From Pterobdella sp. o SKG-2022 (taxonomy: Eukaryota; Annelida; Clitellata; Hirudinida; Piscicolidae): a stretch of 64,000 bases of DNA. Location: contig OZ038320.1 of the NCBI GenBank assembly GCA_964035795.1, forward strand, positions 5,363,895 to 5,427,894, read 5' to 3'. The notes under the pieces were generated by a model. It ran no database searches. It saw only the letters and a list, made by a program, of their open reading frames with translations, and was not told where the DNA came from. Position numbers and translations under genes: made by a program. This document shows positions 39,301 to 58,552 of this stretch, piece after piece (position 1 is the first letter of the stretch; each line of letters opens with the position of its first letter).

Positions 39301-39898
39301 AATAATGAAACATGAGTGATGGGATGTTTAGAGAATTATGAAAAAAAACATAAGCAAATGTATCCAAGACTGATTATAGAAGATACATCAAAGAAAACAG
39401 ATACAGCTTTAGAAATAATAACATCAATTAAACAATATCATTTATACTAACAATTCGAGCGACAAAGAGAGTTTTGAAAGGATCCCCATGGATATTGTCA
39501 TCATTTGAGGGATCCCACATGGCTAGATCTTGTTCTAGTTTGTATGCCGTCTGTTCAGCTCTCTCTTTCCTCTGGAATGATAAAATCAATCATTAATATT
39601 TAAAATCATTTTAAGGTATAAAATCACTTTTCGTTCTTTTCTTTCTTCTTTCGTTTCGACCCGTGTTGGCGCTGGTGTGTCTTTTGGGTCCTGTTTAAAA
39701 TTTTAGCAACGAATTTTATATTTGAATCTTTTGATGTAAAAATTTTTGTTAAACCTCAAAGCTTTGCACGAATGTGGCAACACCAGAATATGGTTTGGAA
39801 TCTTTCTCATGGGGAAGCTTATCTACAGGAGGTAGGTAAGGAATTGGATCCCTAGCCGCAAATAAAGCTAACAAATTTGGCGGCAAAAATTGAGTCAT
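36312..39898 (-). CDS. SNRNP70: U1 small nuclear ribonucleoprotein 70 kDa (U1-70K)
   Basis: Core U1 snRNP protein that binds U1 stem-loop I in 5' splice-site recognition. ATG at 39898-39896 opens [19 protein letters not shown]. Exons: 39898-39755, 39690-39628 ([20 protein letters not shown]), 39571-39452 (ending [11 protein letters not shown]), about 39030-38970 ([19 protein letters not shown]), about 38336-38250 ([17 protein letters not shown], the RNP1 region), about 37221-36980 ([29 protein letters not shown]), an RS/RE/RD-repeat exon (about 36847-36650) and a C-terminal exon (about 36521-36312) ending [11 protein letters not shown]. The RRM and the RS-like arginine domain follow the normal family order. 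The last junction is out of phase by one base as read. A 200-base assembly gap lies in the intron between the NYDT and RNP1 exons. Confidence 0.95.
38626..38825. other. Assembly gap of 200 N
   Basis: A run of N flanked by a poly-T stretch on the right. It lies in a U1-70K intron, so no coding sequence appears to be lost. Confidence 0.99.
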
Positions 39899-40269
39899 TT
39901 TTCAAATTAAAACCAACTAATAAAACAAAATTTTAAAATTGGACGAAGCGACAAACATTAAGATAATTTTAACAAATGTAAGATGGCAATTGGTCACGTG
40001 GTGCATTGACTAATTATTTCGTTCGAATTTTGTATAGTTATTATCTTAAATTTCTATACTTTTTGCTTGATATATTATATTTTGTATTATGAAATTGATT
40101 TTTTTTATAATTGCATAAAAGTTTCAGCAAAAATAACAATATCAAAATTCACGAATATGGTAGCAATTTTGTTATTGTTGAAGATATTGTCACAGAGTTT
40201 TTACCGCAGAGGTAGGAACTCAACCGATATTGTCTAGGCTTACAAACGGTTATGTGCTAAGATAAAGAA

Positions 40270-40384
40270 AACTTATGTCTAATACACTACCCTGGGAATA
40301 GACGACAAATGCTTATGACACAGTGAATCGGGAGAAGCTAATAAGTGTTCGTGAAAAGATAGCAAAAAGAAATCCAGTCTACAT
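40270..40384 (+). pseudogene. 5' fragment of an old plus-strand reverse transcriptase, split by a later insertion
   Basis: The plus-strand frame reads TNAYDTVNREKLISVREKIA, the RT palm motif 'AYDTVNREKL'. The reading is lost upstream through stops. It ends exactly at the ATC-repeat tail of the minus-strand element and appears to resume at about 42590. Confidence 0.65.
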
Positions 40385-42570
40385 CATCATCATCATCATC
40401 ATTATGTCGTCTGCAGTCGAACTTCTATGACTTTGTTCTTCCAATACTCCCTATCGCTCATAGCTGTTTCTAAACCTTCATTATCATGATTTGTATCATC
40501 AGTTAGTTGATTGATAAAATTTTGAGCTGGTCTTCTTCTAGTATTTTTACCACATCTTGGCTCCCATAGTATCAATTTGTGTTTAACTTCTTTACTGCGA
40601 AAGCAATGTCCTGCAAAACTCACTTTTTGTGTTGCAATTGTATTGGTTATCTTTGGTAAGTTGTTGTATAGTACATTATTGCTTATACGTTGCTGCCATT
40701 TTACATTATTCACAACTCTTAGTATTTTTGTATAGCACCCGTTTAACTTTGTTTCTAAATTTTTGGTCAATGTCCAGGTACTAGATCCATAGAGTAGCAC
40801 AGAGCTCACTGTAGTATGGAAAAAGGCTAATTTCAAGTTTTTTGGCAAATTTGAATTCCAGACAGTATTTAGTTTTTGTAGTGCAACCCAAGCTTCACCG
40901 ATTCTTACGTCAACGTCTTTCTTGTTGGAATATATCCAGAATCCTAGATAGAGAAAATCGTTTGTGGGTTTTATACATTTTTTGTTTATTGTGGTGAGTT
41001 TTGAATGATTTTGATTAAATGTCATATATTGTGTTTTTTTCTCATTAATGTGAAGACCTATTAGTTTGGCTGCCATTTCTACATTATGCAACAGTTTTTC
41101 AGCTTTATCCACAGAGTCTGAACGTAGGGCAATATCATCTGCGTAGTCTATGTCTGTTACACATAGTGCTGGATGTCTCCTACTTTTAGCTTTTTCGAGA
41201 GTAAAGCCACAATCATCTGAATTAGAGATTGCTGTTTTCATTGCATAATCTACTGCTATTATGAACAGGTAGAGTGCTAGTGTATCTCCCTGCAAAACTC
41301 CTGCATGAATTGGAAAAAAACTTGTATCGCCATCTGGGGAAATGACTTTAGCAGTAGTGTTTTTATATAGAAGTGAAATTGCATTTACAGTTTCAAGAGA
41401 AATCCCACATGCTTTTAGTATTTTTATTAGTTTTCTCTATGAATTGAATCAAAAGCTTTATGGAAATCTAAAAAAATCATAACTGCCGGTGGTGTTTTTG
41501 ATTTGACTCCTTCGATTATTCTTCTCAGCGTGAGGATTTGAGCAAGAGTGGATTGACCAGGTCTGAAAAAATTTTGGTTTGTTCTCCACTTTTCGTCTAA
41601 AATTGGACGTATTCTATTGAGCAACATTTTATTGTATATTTTGGATACTGACGAAGATAGATTTATTCCTCGATAATTACTGGCTATACTCAAGTCTACC
41701 TTTTTTGGAACAGGTAAGTTTTTACCTTCTAGCCAGCAGTTTGGTGCGTCACCAAGATATGTTTTGTTGCATACATTTACTAGTTCTTCGTTCATACAGC
41801 CTGTTTTTCATGTTTCTTTTGGTATACTATCGAGGCCAGTAGCTTTGTTATTTTGAAAAGACTTTATGGAAGCTTGACGCTCGATTGCAGTAAATTCACC
41901 AGTTTTAATTGGGAAAGTATTGAATACTTTTAGTACAGGTTGATCATCTATCTCCGGTGATTGTTCGAGAAGCTTTTGAAAGTGATCTTTCCAAATAGCA
42001 AGACGTTCATCTGTGTTGCTTGTTTTGATTCGATCACGTTTTGGGCCTTTTCTTTTCGTCACTTCATTCACCCTATCCCATACTAGTCTAGAATCGTGAT
42101 TTATGTGAGCATCTTTGATTTCCTTTATTTTGCTTTTCCCGTAATTTTTTTGTTCTTTATCATAAGCATGGTTTAGATCTTTTTTAGCTTTTTCCACAAG
42201 TAGGGTGTTTGCAAGATCGTTTTTTTCTTTCTTGCGTTTAAAAGCTTCGTTCAGCTCATTTCACTTTTTGCAAACCACATCGTTTTCCCATGGCAAATCT
42301 CTTTTTGGTTTGATTTTTCAGCAGCTTTAGCATGAGCTTTTATTATATTTTCATAACTATCTTTTGTTGAAAAGTTATCAGGATTAAGGTTTTGTAGTTG
42401 TTCAAATCAGTTTCTGATTTCTACAGCATAGCTATTTTTTATCTTTTCATCATTTAATAATTTTGACCAATCATCACTCATTGTTTTTTTGCTTTTTGAG
42501 ATATTTGATCTTAGAGACAATCTGATTTTTGATCATATCCTGTGATCTGATTCAAGTGGTGAGTATGTGC
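40384..42570 (-). mobile_element. Degenerate, 5'-truncated non-LTR retrotransposon (LINE) with APE-endonuclease end and RT domain
   Basis: Read on minus. The 5' end (about 42550) still holds the close of an APE-type endonuclease (LESDHR), then a linker and an RT: NKATGLDSIP (about 41850), SNYRGINLSSSVSKIYNKML, PGQSTLAQI and FLDFHKAFDSIHREN (41795-41427), QGDTLALYLFIIAVDYAM, DIDYADDIALRSD (the YADD catalytic box) and KKTQYMTF (41295-40800), and a C-terminal LLYGSSTWTLTKNLE and RRRPAQNF region ending at 40402. In-frame TGA stops near 42404 and 41805 and a frameshift between 41427 and 41295 show it is inactive. The 3' end is an (ATG)n tail at about 40384-40403. I cannot fix the LINE clade. Confidence 0.88.
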
Positions 42571-42589
42571 TGAACGAGCGACAGTCAAT

Positions 42590-43060
42590 AGCACTATTTT
42601 TCCATTTTCTTTTTTATAAGGATATAATCACAGTCCACATAATCAACACATTACGGCAAGACACGAAACTTAATATACAATTTGGTGACCTTAAAGAAGT
42701 AGTCGACACCAAGGTTAAGTCTCTTCAGAGAGACTCCTTAAGCCTTGTTATATTTACCATCTATTTGGAAGCAACACCAAAACAAGTCAGAAACGAACTG
42801 CCCATTCAACCTTTAGAAAAGTTTATCTATACAGAAGATATTGATTTTGTTTTCTTTAATGAGCAAGATGCTAAAAAATAAAAAAAAAACACTATTAATG
42901 AAAGACTTCAAAAATGAAATCTCACAGCTGCTTCTGTCTAAACATAAAAGGAGTAGAAACCGAGAACTAGCAAAAAAATAGAAAAACTCGGCAGTGTACT
43001 TGGTGACGTAAATGATTATCAAAGGCGCAAATGACTCGCTATAAAAGAAACAAACAAAAC
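42590..43060 (+). pseudogene. 3' fragment of the interrupted plus-strand reverse transcriptase
   Basis: The open frame to 42881 reads DIITVHIINTLRQDTKLNIQ, RDSLSLVIFTIYLEATPK (the QGDSLSPVLFTIYLE box, degraded) and YTEDIDFVF (degraded YADD box, so the catalytic aspartates are lost). After shifts, EKLGSVLGDVNDYQRRK at about 42980-43030 fits the end of the same RT type. It belongs with the fragment at 40270-40384. Confidence 0.68.
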
Positions 43061-44217
43061 TAAGTTTTTTTTTATTAAATTTTATGGGTAACTTTTCGTT
43101 GTGAATGTAAAGAGACTTTTTGGGTAACTTTCCATAGGTACGAATGCGTGTACTAAACTTAAGCATGCCCGTGGACGTGCCAGTAAGGAGTGACCACGCA
43201 CCCAAATACGTATGAACGTTGGCATTTCTCTGTGCTTTATAATTTTGGTTGGTTTATATTCTAGTTTTTATTTTTATCGATAGTTACTTTGATTAGTAAA
43301 ATGTTTCTCTTCAGTTGAGAACAAACAAATCGAAGAATACAACAATGGCGACAAGATAAAACATTATGAAAGAATAAAAATAATGAAATTTTCAAAACCT
43401 TTTTTTCTTTATACTTTTTGAATCATTCACTCTTGGTCTCGTAGAAACCTTCGTTATATCGGCACTCTTAGTTCACCACGTCAAGCATTAAAAAGTTTAG
43501 AATAAACTTAATTGTCAATAAAAAAAATCTCAGTTTATAAGTTTTCATGCAATTGCATGTGCTTTCAATATGGCATATGGGCGTTCTTTCCTATCCTCTG
43601 TTAGGTAAAATAATCTCACTTAATGAAGTGATAGGTTTATTTTTCATTTTTTAATAGTTAAAACGTCAAAAATCCATTTTTCTAAATGTACCTGGTCAAT
43701 ATTAGTGTATTTTAATAAGACCAGACAGACACTCGGTCATCAGGTTTTTCGAAGAAAAAACATCAAACAATCTATTCCCATATAGTTCAGAAACTTCATC
43801 AGCTTCAACCTTATACCTTTTTAACGATCAAAATATTTGTTCATTTACATTTTCTGTTTCAATCAGTCTTCCTAGATCTGGCAATCCTTTAAGCCCGCCA
43901 CTTTTTACCTTTTATATAGACTGAAGAGTTAAACAGCCCAAATATGATAATTACAAGTGTTTTTTTACGTGAACTTGAGTTGGAGCAACGCAAACTTTCT
44001 CGCCCTTGAGGAAGCTTTGATGTTAGTGGTTCAATTGAATATCGACAGGGACTTAGCTTCGAAAAAATACTATATATACTATAGACGATATTAAAATAAT
44101 CCACTAAACTGATAAGTTGACTAACATCATGCATAGTAAGACTCTTCCATGGGAAGAACCGCACGCTCTACTTTTTTAGCTTTATAATAAATAAAAGTGA
44201 CCTAAGAAAACTAAAAT
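43061..44217. other. Intergenic region with no recognised gene
   Basis: Contains an open plus-strand stretch (about 43721-43921, with IRPDRHSVIRFFEEKTSN) that may be another decayed transposon piece, but no family motif is recognisable. TTTATT at 44218-44223 just to the right is the likely minus-strand poly(A) signal of mtHsp70. Confidence 0.4.
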
Positions 44218-44301
44218 TTTATTCAAGAATGTCTACAAATACACATATTATCAACGATTAAATTTAAGGTTTAGTAAAAAAAAATGATTTATCAATATTA
44301 T

Positions 44302-51298
<6,997 letters not shown>

Positions 51299-51744
51299 TT
51301 TGAACCTATGAAAACGATGTAATAATCAAACAAACGTAACGCAGCGTGACAATTAGGGATTTCGAGAGCACAGGACAGAACATAGAAGGTCAATTTAACA
51401 TAAACCAAAAAGTAAATTTTTTTTTAATTTTAAATTTTTAATTGGAATTTTTGATTTAAAAAACTGAAAATATAGAAAATTTAATTGTATATTTATTTAA
51501 AATGTTTGGAAACAAATTGATCAAAAGTTGTAGTTTTAGGATAAAAATTCAAAACAAAATTTTAAAAATTAAAAATTTTTGAATATATGAATTGAAAATT
51601 TCCCTCTCTATTAACAAAGATCTACCGTCTCCCTCGTTACATAAATATATTATTTTTCAAAAAGAAAACTTAAAATGGTATTTTAAAAATTCAATTTAAA
51701 GCCAATAGATTTGTTTACTCTGAAATTTATTTATTTTCTTTTGA
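51299..51744. promoter_or_regulatory. 446-bp divergent intergenic region between mtHsp70 and BRPF start codons
   Basis: Head-to-head genes with only this AT-rich segment between the two ATGs. No heat-shock element or TATA box could be confidently read. A shared promoter is inferred from geometry alone. Confidence 0.5.
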
Positions 51745-54700
51745 ATGGATAAGTGTTTTGATTTTCAAGCGTTTTTTGACGAATTGCAAGCAACAAAACC
51801 GCCTTACAAATGCCCGTTTAAAAATTGCGACAAAGTTTATCGTAGTTTTGGAGGTATTCAGTACCATGTACTTCATTCACACAATACCAATGGGTGGAAA
51901 CTTCCCAATAAGTTGAATAAATGGAATAGAAACAGATTAAATGAAGATCTCTTAGAAAATACTGAAGAAAATGAAGATGCAAAAAATAATGAAAATGGAG
52001 AAGAATTTGACGGTACTTTCAGGTTATTTTTTGATGGTCAAAAAGTTTTGGTTAAAGAAGAAACTGAGATTGAAGTAAGACAGACTTTTATTTGATCTAA
52101 AAATCTATATATTTTTTTAATTTAAATAATCTATATCATTAATTTTCAAGTTCACTTTTAATGAACATGAAGAAACTGATAAACCTATAGTCCTGTCAAA
52201 ACAGCCTTCAAATAGTATTCAACTTAAGGACACTGTAGTCCACCCCTTACCCAAGCCTCAATACAGTGAATATGAGCTTGAAAAGGAAGATGAATATTTA
52301 TATAAAATCTCTCAAAAATACATAAACAATAATGATGGAGATGGTGAAGTTTTAAATGACTCTATGGCAAATGGGTACTGTGAGGATGATAAGAACAAAA
52401 ATGAGTCAAAGTATAAAGATAGTGGCCAACTTGAATATTGTCTGGATGAAGAGGTGTGCTGTTAAATCATTTTATTACCAAGAAATACTTATTTATACCA
52501 ATGATTCATTTAACCAATCCTTAAACAAGATCAGACAAAACATGATGCATTAGACATGTATATATCATATAGTATATATATTATAAAAATATGTCTAAGA
52601 TTATCTTTTGATAAGTTTTTAACTAAAATCTCAATAATTCTCAATAAACTTGTATAGAAACAATGTATTTCGAAGTATTTGAAAATGCTTTTAAAAGCAT
52701 GAAATTTTTTTTAATTTTTAACTGCTCATTATTTATTTGTTTTAAACTAGTTTTTATATTTTCATATAACATCAATTTACACACTTGCTATATATTGATA
52801 TACAAATAACTAGGATCTTCATTGGATGTCAGAAATAAACAAAAAACGAGAAGAAAAACTTCACTTAACCGAACCCCTATTTGAGAAGATGATAGACAAC
52901 TTGGAAAAGAAATCACAGTTCATTTCACAACACAATCGTAGCAACAGCTTGGTTGATGACTCGGCACTGTGTAGTGTTTGTTTCGATGGAACTTCCCATC
53001 CATCCAACAATATCATCTTTTGTGACATGTGTAATTTAGCTGTTCATCAAGACTGCTATGGTGTTCCTTATGTCCCTGAAGGTTTTTGGCTCTGTCGACC
53101 CTGTCTTCTATCCCCTTCTAAGCAGGTGTCGTGTTGATTAGATGATTTGGTTGATATAGTAGTATAAATACTGGTGAAATTTTTTGAAAAACTGTGAACA
53201 CTAAGTATTTGTATCAAAGTTCAAAGATTTTATAAGATGATTGTTTCTAAGCACATAATGTAAAAATTTTCTTCAATATCTATTATGGAATATTTTTTTC
53301 ATTATTTCTTAGCTATAGTCGTTATGATGCTACATGCAAAACTTTATTTATTAATTTTATACACACTTCTCATACAGGTGCAATGTTGCTTGTGTCCAAA
53401 GCAAGGAGGCGCCTTAAAGCAATCCACAGATGGGAGATGGGTGCATGTTTTGTGTGCAGCCTGGGTGCCTGAGGTGCACTTTGCCAATCCAGTTTTCCTC
53501 GAGCCTATTGAGGGGTTAGAGAGCATTCCACCTGCTCGTTGGAAGCTTGCATGCATCTTGTGTCGGCAGAGAAGAGTGGGAGCTTGTATCCAATGCCACA
53601 GACCCAATTGTTATGCATCGTTTCATGTTTTGTGCGCCATCTTGGCTCACTTCCACCTTGCTATGATGCCGAGGTCAGAAACTACCACAAACATTAGATC
53701 ATCATTGTTTTTATCAAGCCATTTAATCGGGAATATTAAGAAACTAGCTTACTGCGATGTTCACACGCATGAGAAGAAATACAGAGACAATGAAAAATCA
53801 CACAAAAGTCCAAAAAAACGCTTCACATACAAATTTGATGAGGATGATGATGATGAGGAGGAATCAGTGTTGAGTAAGGCGAAGATTGAGAAGATTGTTT
53901 CAAACAGAGTGAAGAAAGGTAGGATAGTGACTGCGGAACTGAGACGTGGTCAAGGGAGTATCTCTTATCCTTATATATCCAATATTCAGTGAGAATTTAT
54001 TAATTTTGTGAATTAACCACCTAATGTACTTATCTATGTACTAATGGTTTTGAATTCACTTTGTTGAATATGGCTATAATAAAGTTCAAGCATTTTTATT
54101 ATATCATGTACTTTATAGAGATTTCATGAGCCTTATCTTTAAAGATGAGATGAAAATTAACTTGTTTTATATTTCATAAAATATATAATTAATTAAATCA
54201 AAATGTTTATATTTTCATTAAATTAATATTTTTCTGATATAGCTTATCTCATACCTCCTAACCAAGTTGTGACATAGTTATAGCATATTTTATGCAAAAT
54301 TTTTCAGAGCTCAAGAGTTATACAGTAATGTTCAGAAGATGCTTGGTTTAAACCTCGACGTTGAACAAGACACAAATATTGAAAGAGATTTAAAAGTGGA
54401 AGAGGATATAAAAGATGAAGTAGTAATTGAAACTGAAAAAGAAGAAAAAAAGGGCCATAATACAGATGAAGATCCACCACCAAATAGCCCCCCGGATAAT
54501 CCACAATTCGTCGTCGATATGGACTCCACAATCGAACTCAAAGAAACTAAAAAAATTACAAACCCATCCATTCAAACTGCTATAAAACCTATCTCTTCAG
54601 AAAACTTATACAATCTTATACAACGATATTGGTTTCTTAAAAGGCTGTCGAGACAAGGATGCTCACTAATCAGAAATCTACCATATCATATGACTGAGGT

Positions 54701-55975
54701 GGTTGGTTGTGGTGGGATAAGCTGTGTTTTAGATCAATACCAAGCGCTGTTTTCGTTGTAAGTTCACATGGAGTAGCGCAATCTTAAACCAATTAATCGC
54801 GAAATCGAAACGCCAATTAGGAACGGCCCAACGGTTGACTTTCTTTTTATGTTTGGTCTAAAAAATTTTTGAAGTTGATGACAATACATTTACGTTGGTT
54901 TTTAAAAAATTTTTTGTTTTAATGTCTAGTAGTTATTATATTCTATTGCTTGTAGGCTTCAGAGGACCAAGTTGTGGTTGAAAATACTTCGAAAGACGTA
55001 CCAAAGAAAATGTGTGAAACCGATGTAATCATTGATGTAAAGAATGATGATGAGGATGTAGAAAAAGTGTTTATGAAGAAACGAGTATACAAGAAGATCA
55101 AACGAGACTTGCTTGCTGATGAGTGCATGAAAGATAAAAGCGAGGACGAAGATGAAGAATACAAAAGCGATAAAAAAGCTCACAATGTTGAAAAAAAATC
55201 TAAAAAAATAAAAAGCATAAAGACAACCACAAACGAAACAGAGGCAATGAGCGAAGAGGCGGAAGAAGTGAAGAACCAGCAATCATCAAATAGAAAAAAA
55301 TACAGCAGCTTCTCATCCTTATTGAAAGAACAACAAGAGGATAGTATCGATAAGGGTGATATCCTGAACGTATCGGGCAGACCACAACGCAAACGAAAAT
55401 TATCATCAGTTCTGCTTGATTACAGTTACTACACCACTCCTGTCAAAAAAGTGAAGCGTGATTCTACTGGTAAAAGTGACGGAATCAAAGGGGGTAGTGA
55501 AACCAAGAGTGATTTAAACAACAGTGGCAGTCCTGTGAAAGATAGTAGCTTGGACAAAACCGCTTCAAGCCACGAAGAAGATAAGGATAGAAGCCCTAAC
55601 AAAAGTGCCCTTAATGAATCTAATATATTAACAAGTAATACCTCAAGGTCTGAATCAAAAACTCAGCCTAAAAAATCGTCAAAAACGCCAAGAAAATCAA
55701 TGAAGGAAATCTCGTTAGATTTCTCTGATTTTGATGAGATTATCGACCAGAAAAGCAATGATTATGGTGACAGTAATATGGGTATAATGCGTAAGATAAA
55801 GAAGGAGATGGTGATGGTGAAGAAGCTGGTGTTTATGATGGAAAAGAGAGAACAAATTAAATTACAACAGGTTTTTAATACTTATTTGATGACTTGTGGG
55901 TTTATAACTAATAGTTTGTAAATTCATTTTACTCAATATTATAAATATCATCTATCTATTTATCTATCTATCTAA

Positions 55976-56026
<51 letters not shown>

Positions 56027-56027
56027 A

Positions 56028-56107
<80 letters not shown>

Positions 56108-57956
56108 TTATCTACTTATTTATTTACCATCAGATGCAGAACGACAGTCGCTTAGTAGATTTGTTGCTGCAGCCATTACAGGGTCTCTTCACTCACATCA
56201 TTAAGCAACTCAGGCAACTAGATCATTACCGCTTCTTCCATACCGCTGTTAATATCAAACAGGTAATGATTTTCTTTGCTTTTATTGTTTTAACTATAGT
56301 TTTTCTCATCTAATTGAAGCTTGTTAATACAGTAATTTTTCTAATTGATTAATATTGATTGATTGATTTTTGATGGGCATGTACAACAGTATAATCTTAT
56401 ACAATTGATTTTAATATATGTTTAGTTAAACACTCCACTAATTAAGAAAGTATTTATGAGCTGGTTCAAATAGAGGTTTTGGTTGTAAAAACCCAAGCTT
56501 CACTAACAGCACTCTAAATCATCCTAGTTGCATTGAGCCAGCCAACAATAGCTTAATACATTACAGTCCAATTTAACGCAACAAATGGCACTTGAAAAAT
56601 TCAATTTACATTCAATATATCACCACACCCAGGTGCCTGACTATTTGGACATCATAAAACACCCGATGGACTTCTCACTGATGAACGCAAAAGTTTCCAG
56701 GAAGGAATACATTGAGGTATCAGATGTAGAGGCGGATTTCAACACCATAATCAACAACTGTACTCTGTATAACTGCCCTGATACCGTATACTACAAGGCT
56801 GCCATTGAACTCAAAAACCAGGTAAAATAGGTGATAGGTTGGGGTTTGTGCTTGTTGTTGTCTTGTTACAAGGGTTGTATATTTTTAAGGAGAAGTTAGG
56901 CTACGAAATTTTCAAGGGTTGAGGAATTTTTGATTTCGTGTTTTGAGTTTGTTGGTTGTTTGTGTTGTATTCATATTGATTTTTTGTTGAGTCAAGGTTT
57001 TCTTTAAATTTTTTTTTTAGCACTATATATATATTATTCTAAGATAGCATAATATTGAAAACGACTACAGAGCGCTGATGTATTCAAGGAAGCGAAAATG
57101 ATTGAGAAGCAAATCAACTCATATTTAAAAAGTAAGATCTCATTTGAATATGGCTTCAGTAACTCCTATCTATCTTATTCTCATTATAAATTTTTTGATT
57201 GATTGGTATATTTTTTTTTTTTTATTTATTGATTGATTGATTTATTTATTTATTTATTTATTTATTATTTATTATTGATAAAACACTACATTAGATCAAG
57301 TGAAACTGAAGCTGGTAGACAAAAGTGATACAATTACAAACATACAACAATGCATCAATGGGCACGCCGGTGAGGGAGCTTCTGATAACTATGATGATGA
57401 GCATGTCGATGATGATGTGACAGAAGATAATCATGAAACTTCCGATGAAGCGAATGAGCAACAGAATGCCAATAAAACAGGTAGAAGAAGTTTGAGTAAA
57501 ACTGTAAATAAAAACTCCGAGTTGTCCAAGATAACTAGCTTCTTCAACAAAGAGTCTGGGGATGGGGGAAAGGTTGTTGATCAAAGTGGGAGAAGTAATG
57601 CAGAAAGCCATGAAGAAACTGAACGATTGAAGGAACGTTTGAATGAAGATTTCTCTCGTAATGACGATGGTAATACAGCTAATGATGCTAACCTCAATAA
57701 TGATAGTGTTGGAGATTTAAGTAATGTTGAAAACAACGGAGTGAAATTTAAAAACGGCGAAGAAAATATTGACTCGACACTTCCCGACAAGAGTTTTTTT
57801 CGGAATTCATCGCAGGAAGCAACACTAAACGACCACAGCTTCTCAAAAATACAAAAAGACAATTTTTACGATAATGTTAACACTAACAAAACCGTTTTCC
57901 TGGACTTTCGTGCGGCGCTTAGCCACAAAAGCCCAGCTAAGCACATTAAAACATAA
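51745..57956 (+). CDS. BRPF1: BRPF-type scaffold (C2H2, PHD-zinc knuckle-PHD, bromodomain), no PWWP seen
   Basis: Scaffold of MOZ/MORF/HBO1 acetyltransferase complexes on histone H3. Ten exons join in phase to about 1300 residues: 51745-52074, 52151-52453, 52814-53125, 53378-53988, 54308-54698, 54956-55870, 56134-56262, 56633-56821, 57071-57131, 57295-57956. Exon 1: [20 protein letters not shown] zinc finger. Exon 3: CSVCFDG and [20 protein letters not shown] (PHD1). Exon 4: [52 protein letters not shown] (knuckle and extended PHD2). Exon 5: [12 protein letters not shown]. Exon 6 is mostly a K/D/E/S-rich insert, then [18 protein letters not shown]. Exons 7-9 hold the bromodomain ([31 protein letters not shown] with the acetyl-lysine Asn kept). 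Exon 10 is low-complexity and stops at TAA without a PWWP domain. BRPF1 versus BRD1/BRPF3 cannot be told apart; invertebrates usually have one or few. Confidence 0.94.
55950..56125 (+). repeat. Long (TATC)n tetranucleotide microsatellite in a BRPF intron
   Basis: Roughly forty near-perfect tatc units with occasional taac or tatt variants, ending only about 10 bases before the acceptor of the exon at 56134. It replaces the normal polypyrimidine tract region. Confidence 0.98.
57210..57275 (+). repeat. (TTTA)n / (TTGA)n low-complexity repeat upstream of the last BRPF exon
   Basis: A run of tttattta units, preceded by ttgattgattga, ends about 20 bases before the acceptor used at 57295. Confidence 0.9.
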
Positions 57957-58238
57957 CATTTTTCACTTTCTCTAGTTGAGCTATCAACTGTGTGCATTTG
58001 ATATGTATATGATGAGTTGTATTTTTTTCTGAAGTTTTTTATGTTCATCAGCTATTTCAAATATTTTCTTACAATATCTTCATTTCACGAGGTTCAATCA
58101 ACGTTTTCCACGTGTTCGCAGTTCTCTCGAGTCAGTTTTCATAGGTCGTTTCGTGAGTTATAATTAGGTGCATATTTGTTTAATAGAATGGTTCAAGTGC
58201 CGTTAGGTTTTTATATTTAAAGAGATTTTAGTAAAATT

Positions 58239-58244
58239 AATAAA
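58239..58244 (+). terminator. Likely polyadenylation signal of BRPF
   Basis: AATAAA, 283 bases after the TAA stop, and the best-placed hexamer there. Use inferred. Confidence 0.45.
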
Positions 58245-58512
58245 TGCACTGACGTTTAGTATCACATTTCAAATATCTTAAAAACCACCATGGCGTGTTA
58301 GAAGCATCAACCATCGAATACATACGTACAAAAGCATGTTACAAAACGGAAGCTTTCTCTTGATCATTAAAAAAAATAATATCCTAGATGTTATTTATGT
58401 ATTTTGCGAAAAATCTGCGTTCGTTCATTAGTAAAATTTTCCTTCTTAACTTAATGACCCAGTAATAAAAAAAGATTGTGATATTTATGTAATATAGTGA
58501 GTAATATTTAAG

Positions 58513-58552
58513 AACACTAATTAGTTTGTTAAGATACGAAGCTTTTCGTTAT
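58513..58552. mobile_element. Small fragment of MITE family A
   Basis: aacactaattagtttgttaa and gatacgaagcttttcgtta follow the arm of the element at 6872-7055 with several changes. There is no second arm. Confidence 0.5.

Noticed and set aside
43889..44164. Minus-strand 91-codon frame upstream of the mtHsp70 3' end
   Set aside because: No start context, domain or codon structure; neighbouring DNA is transposon debris.
54943..55406. Several minus-strand Ser/Phe-rich frames
   Set aside because: They are antisense shadows of the Lys/Asp/Glu-rich BRPF exon 6.
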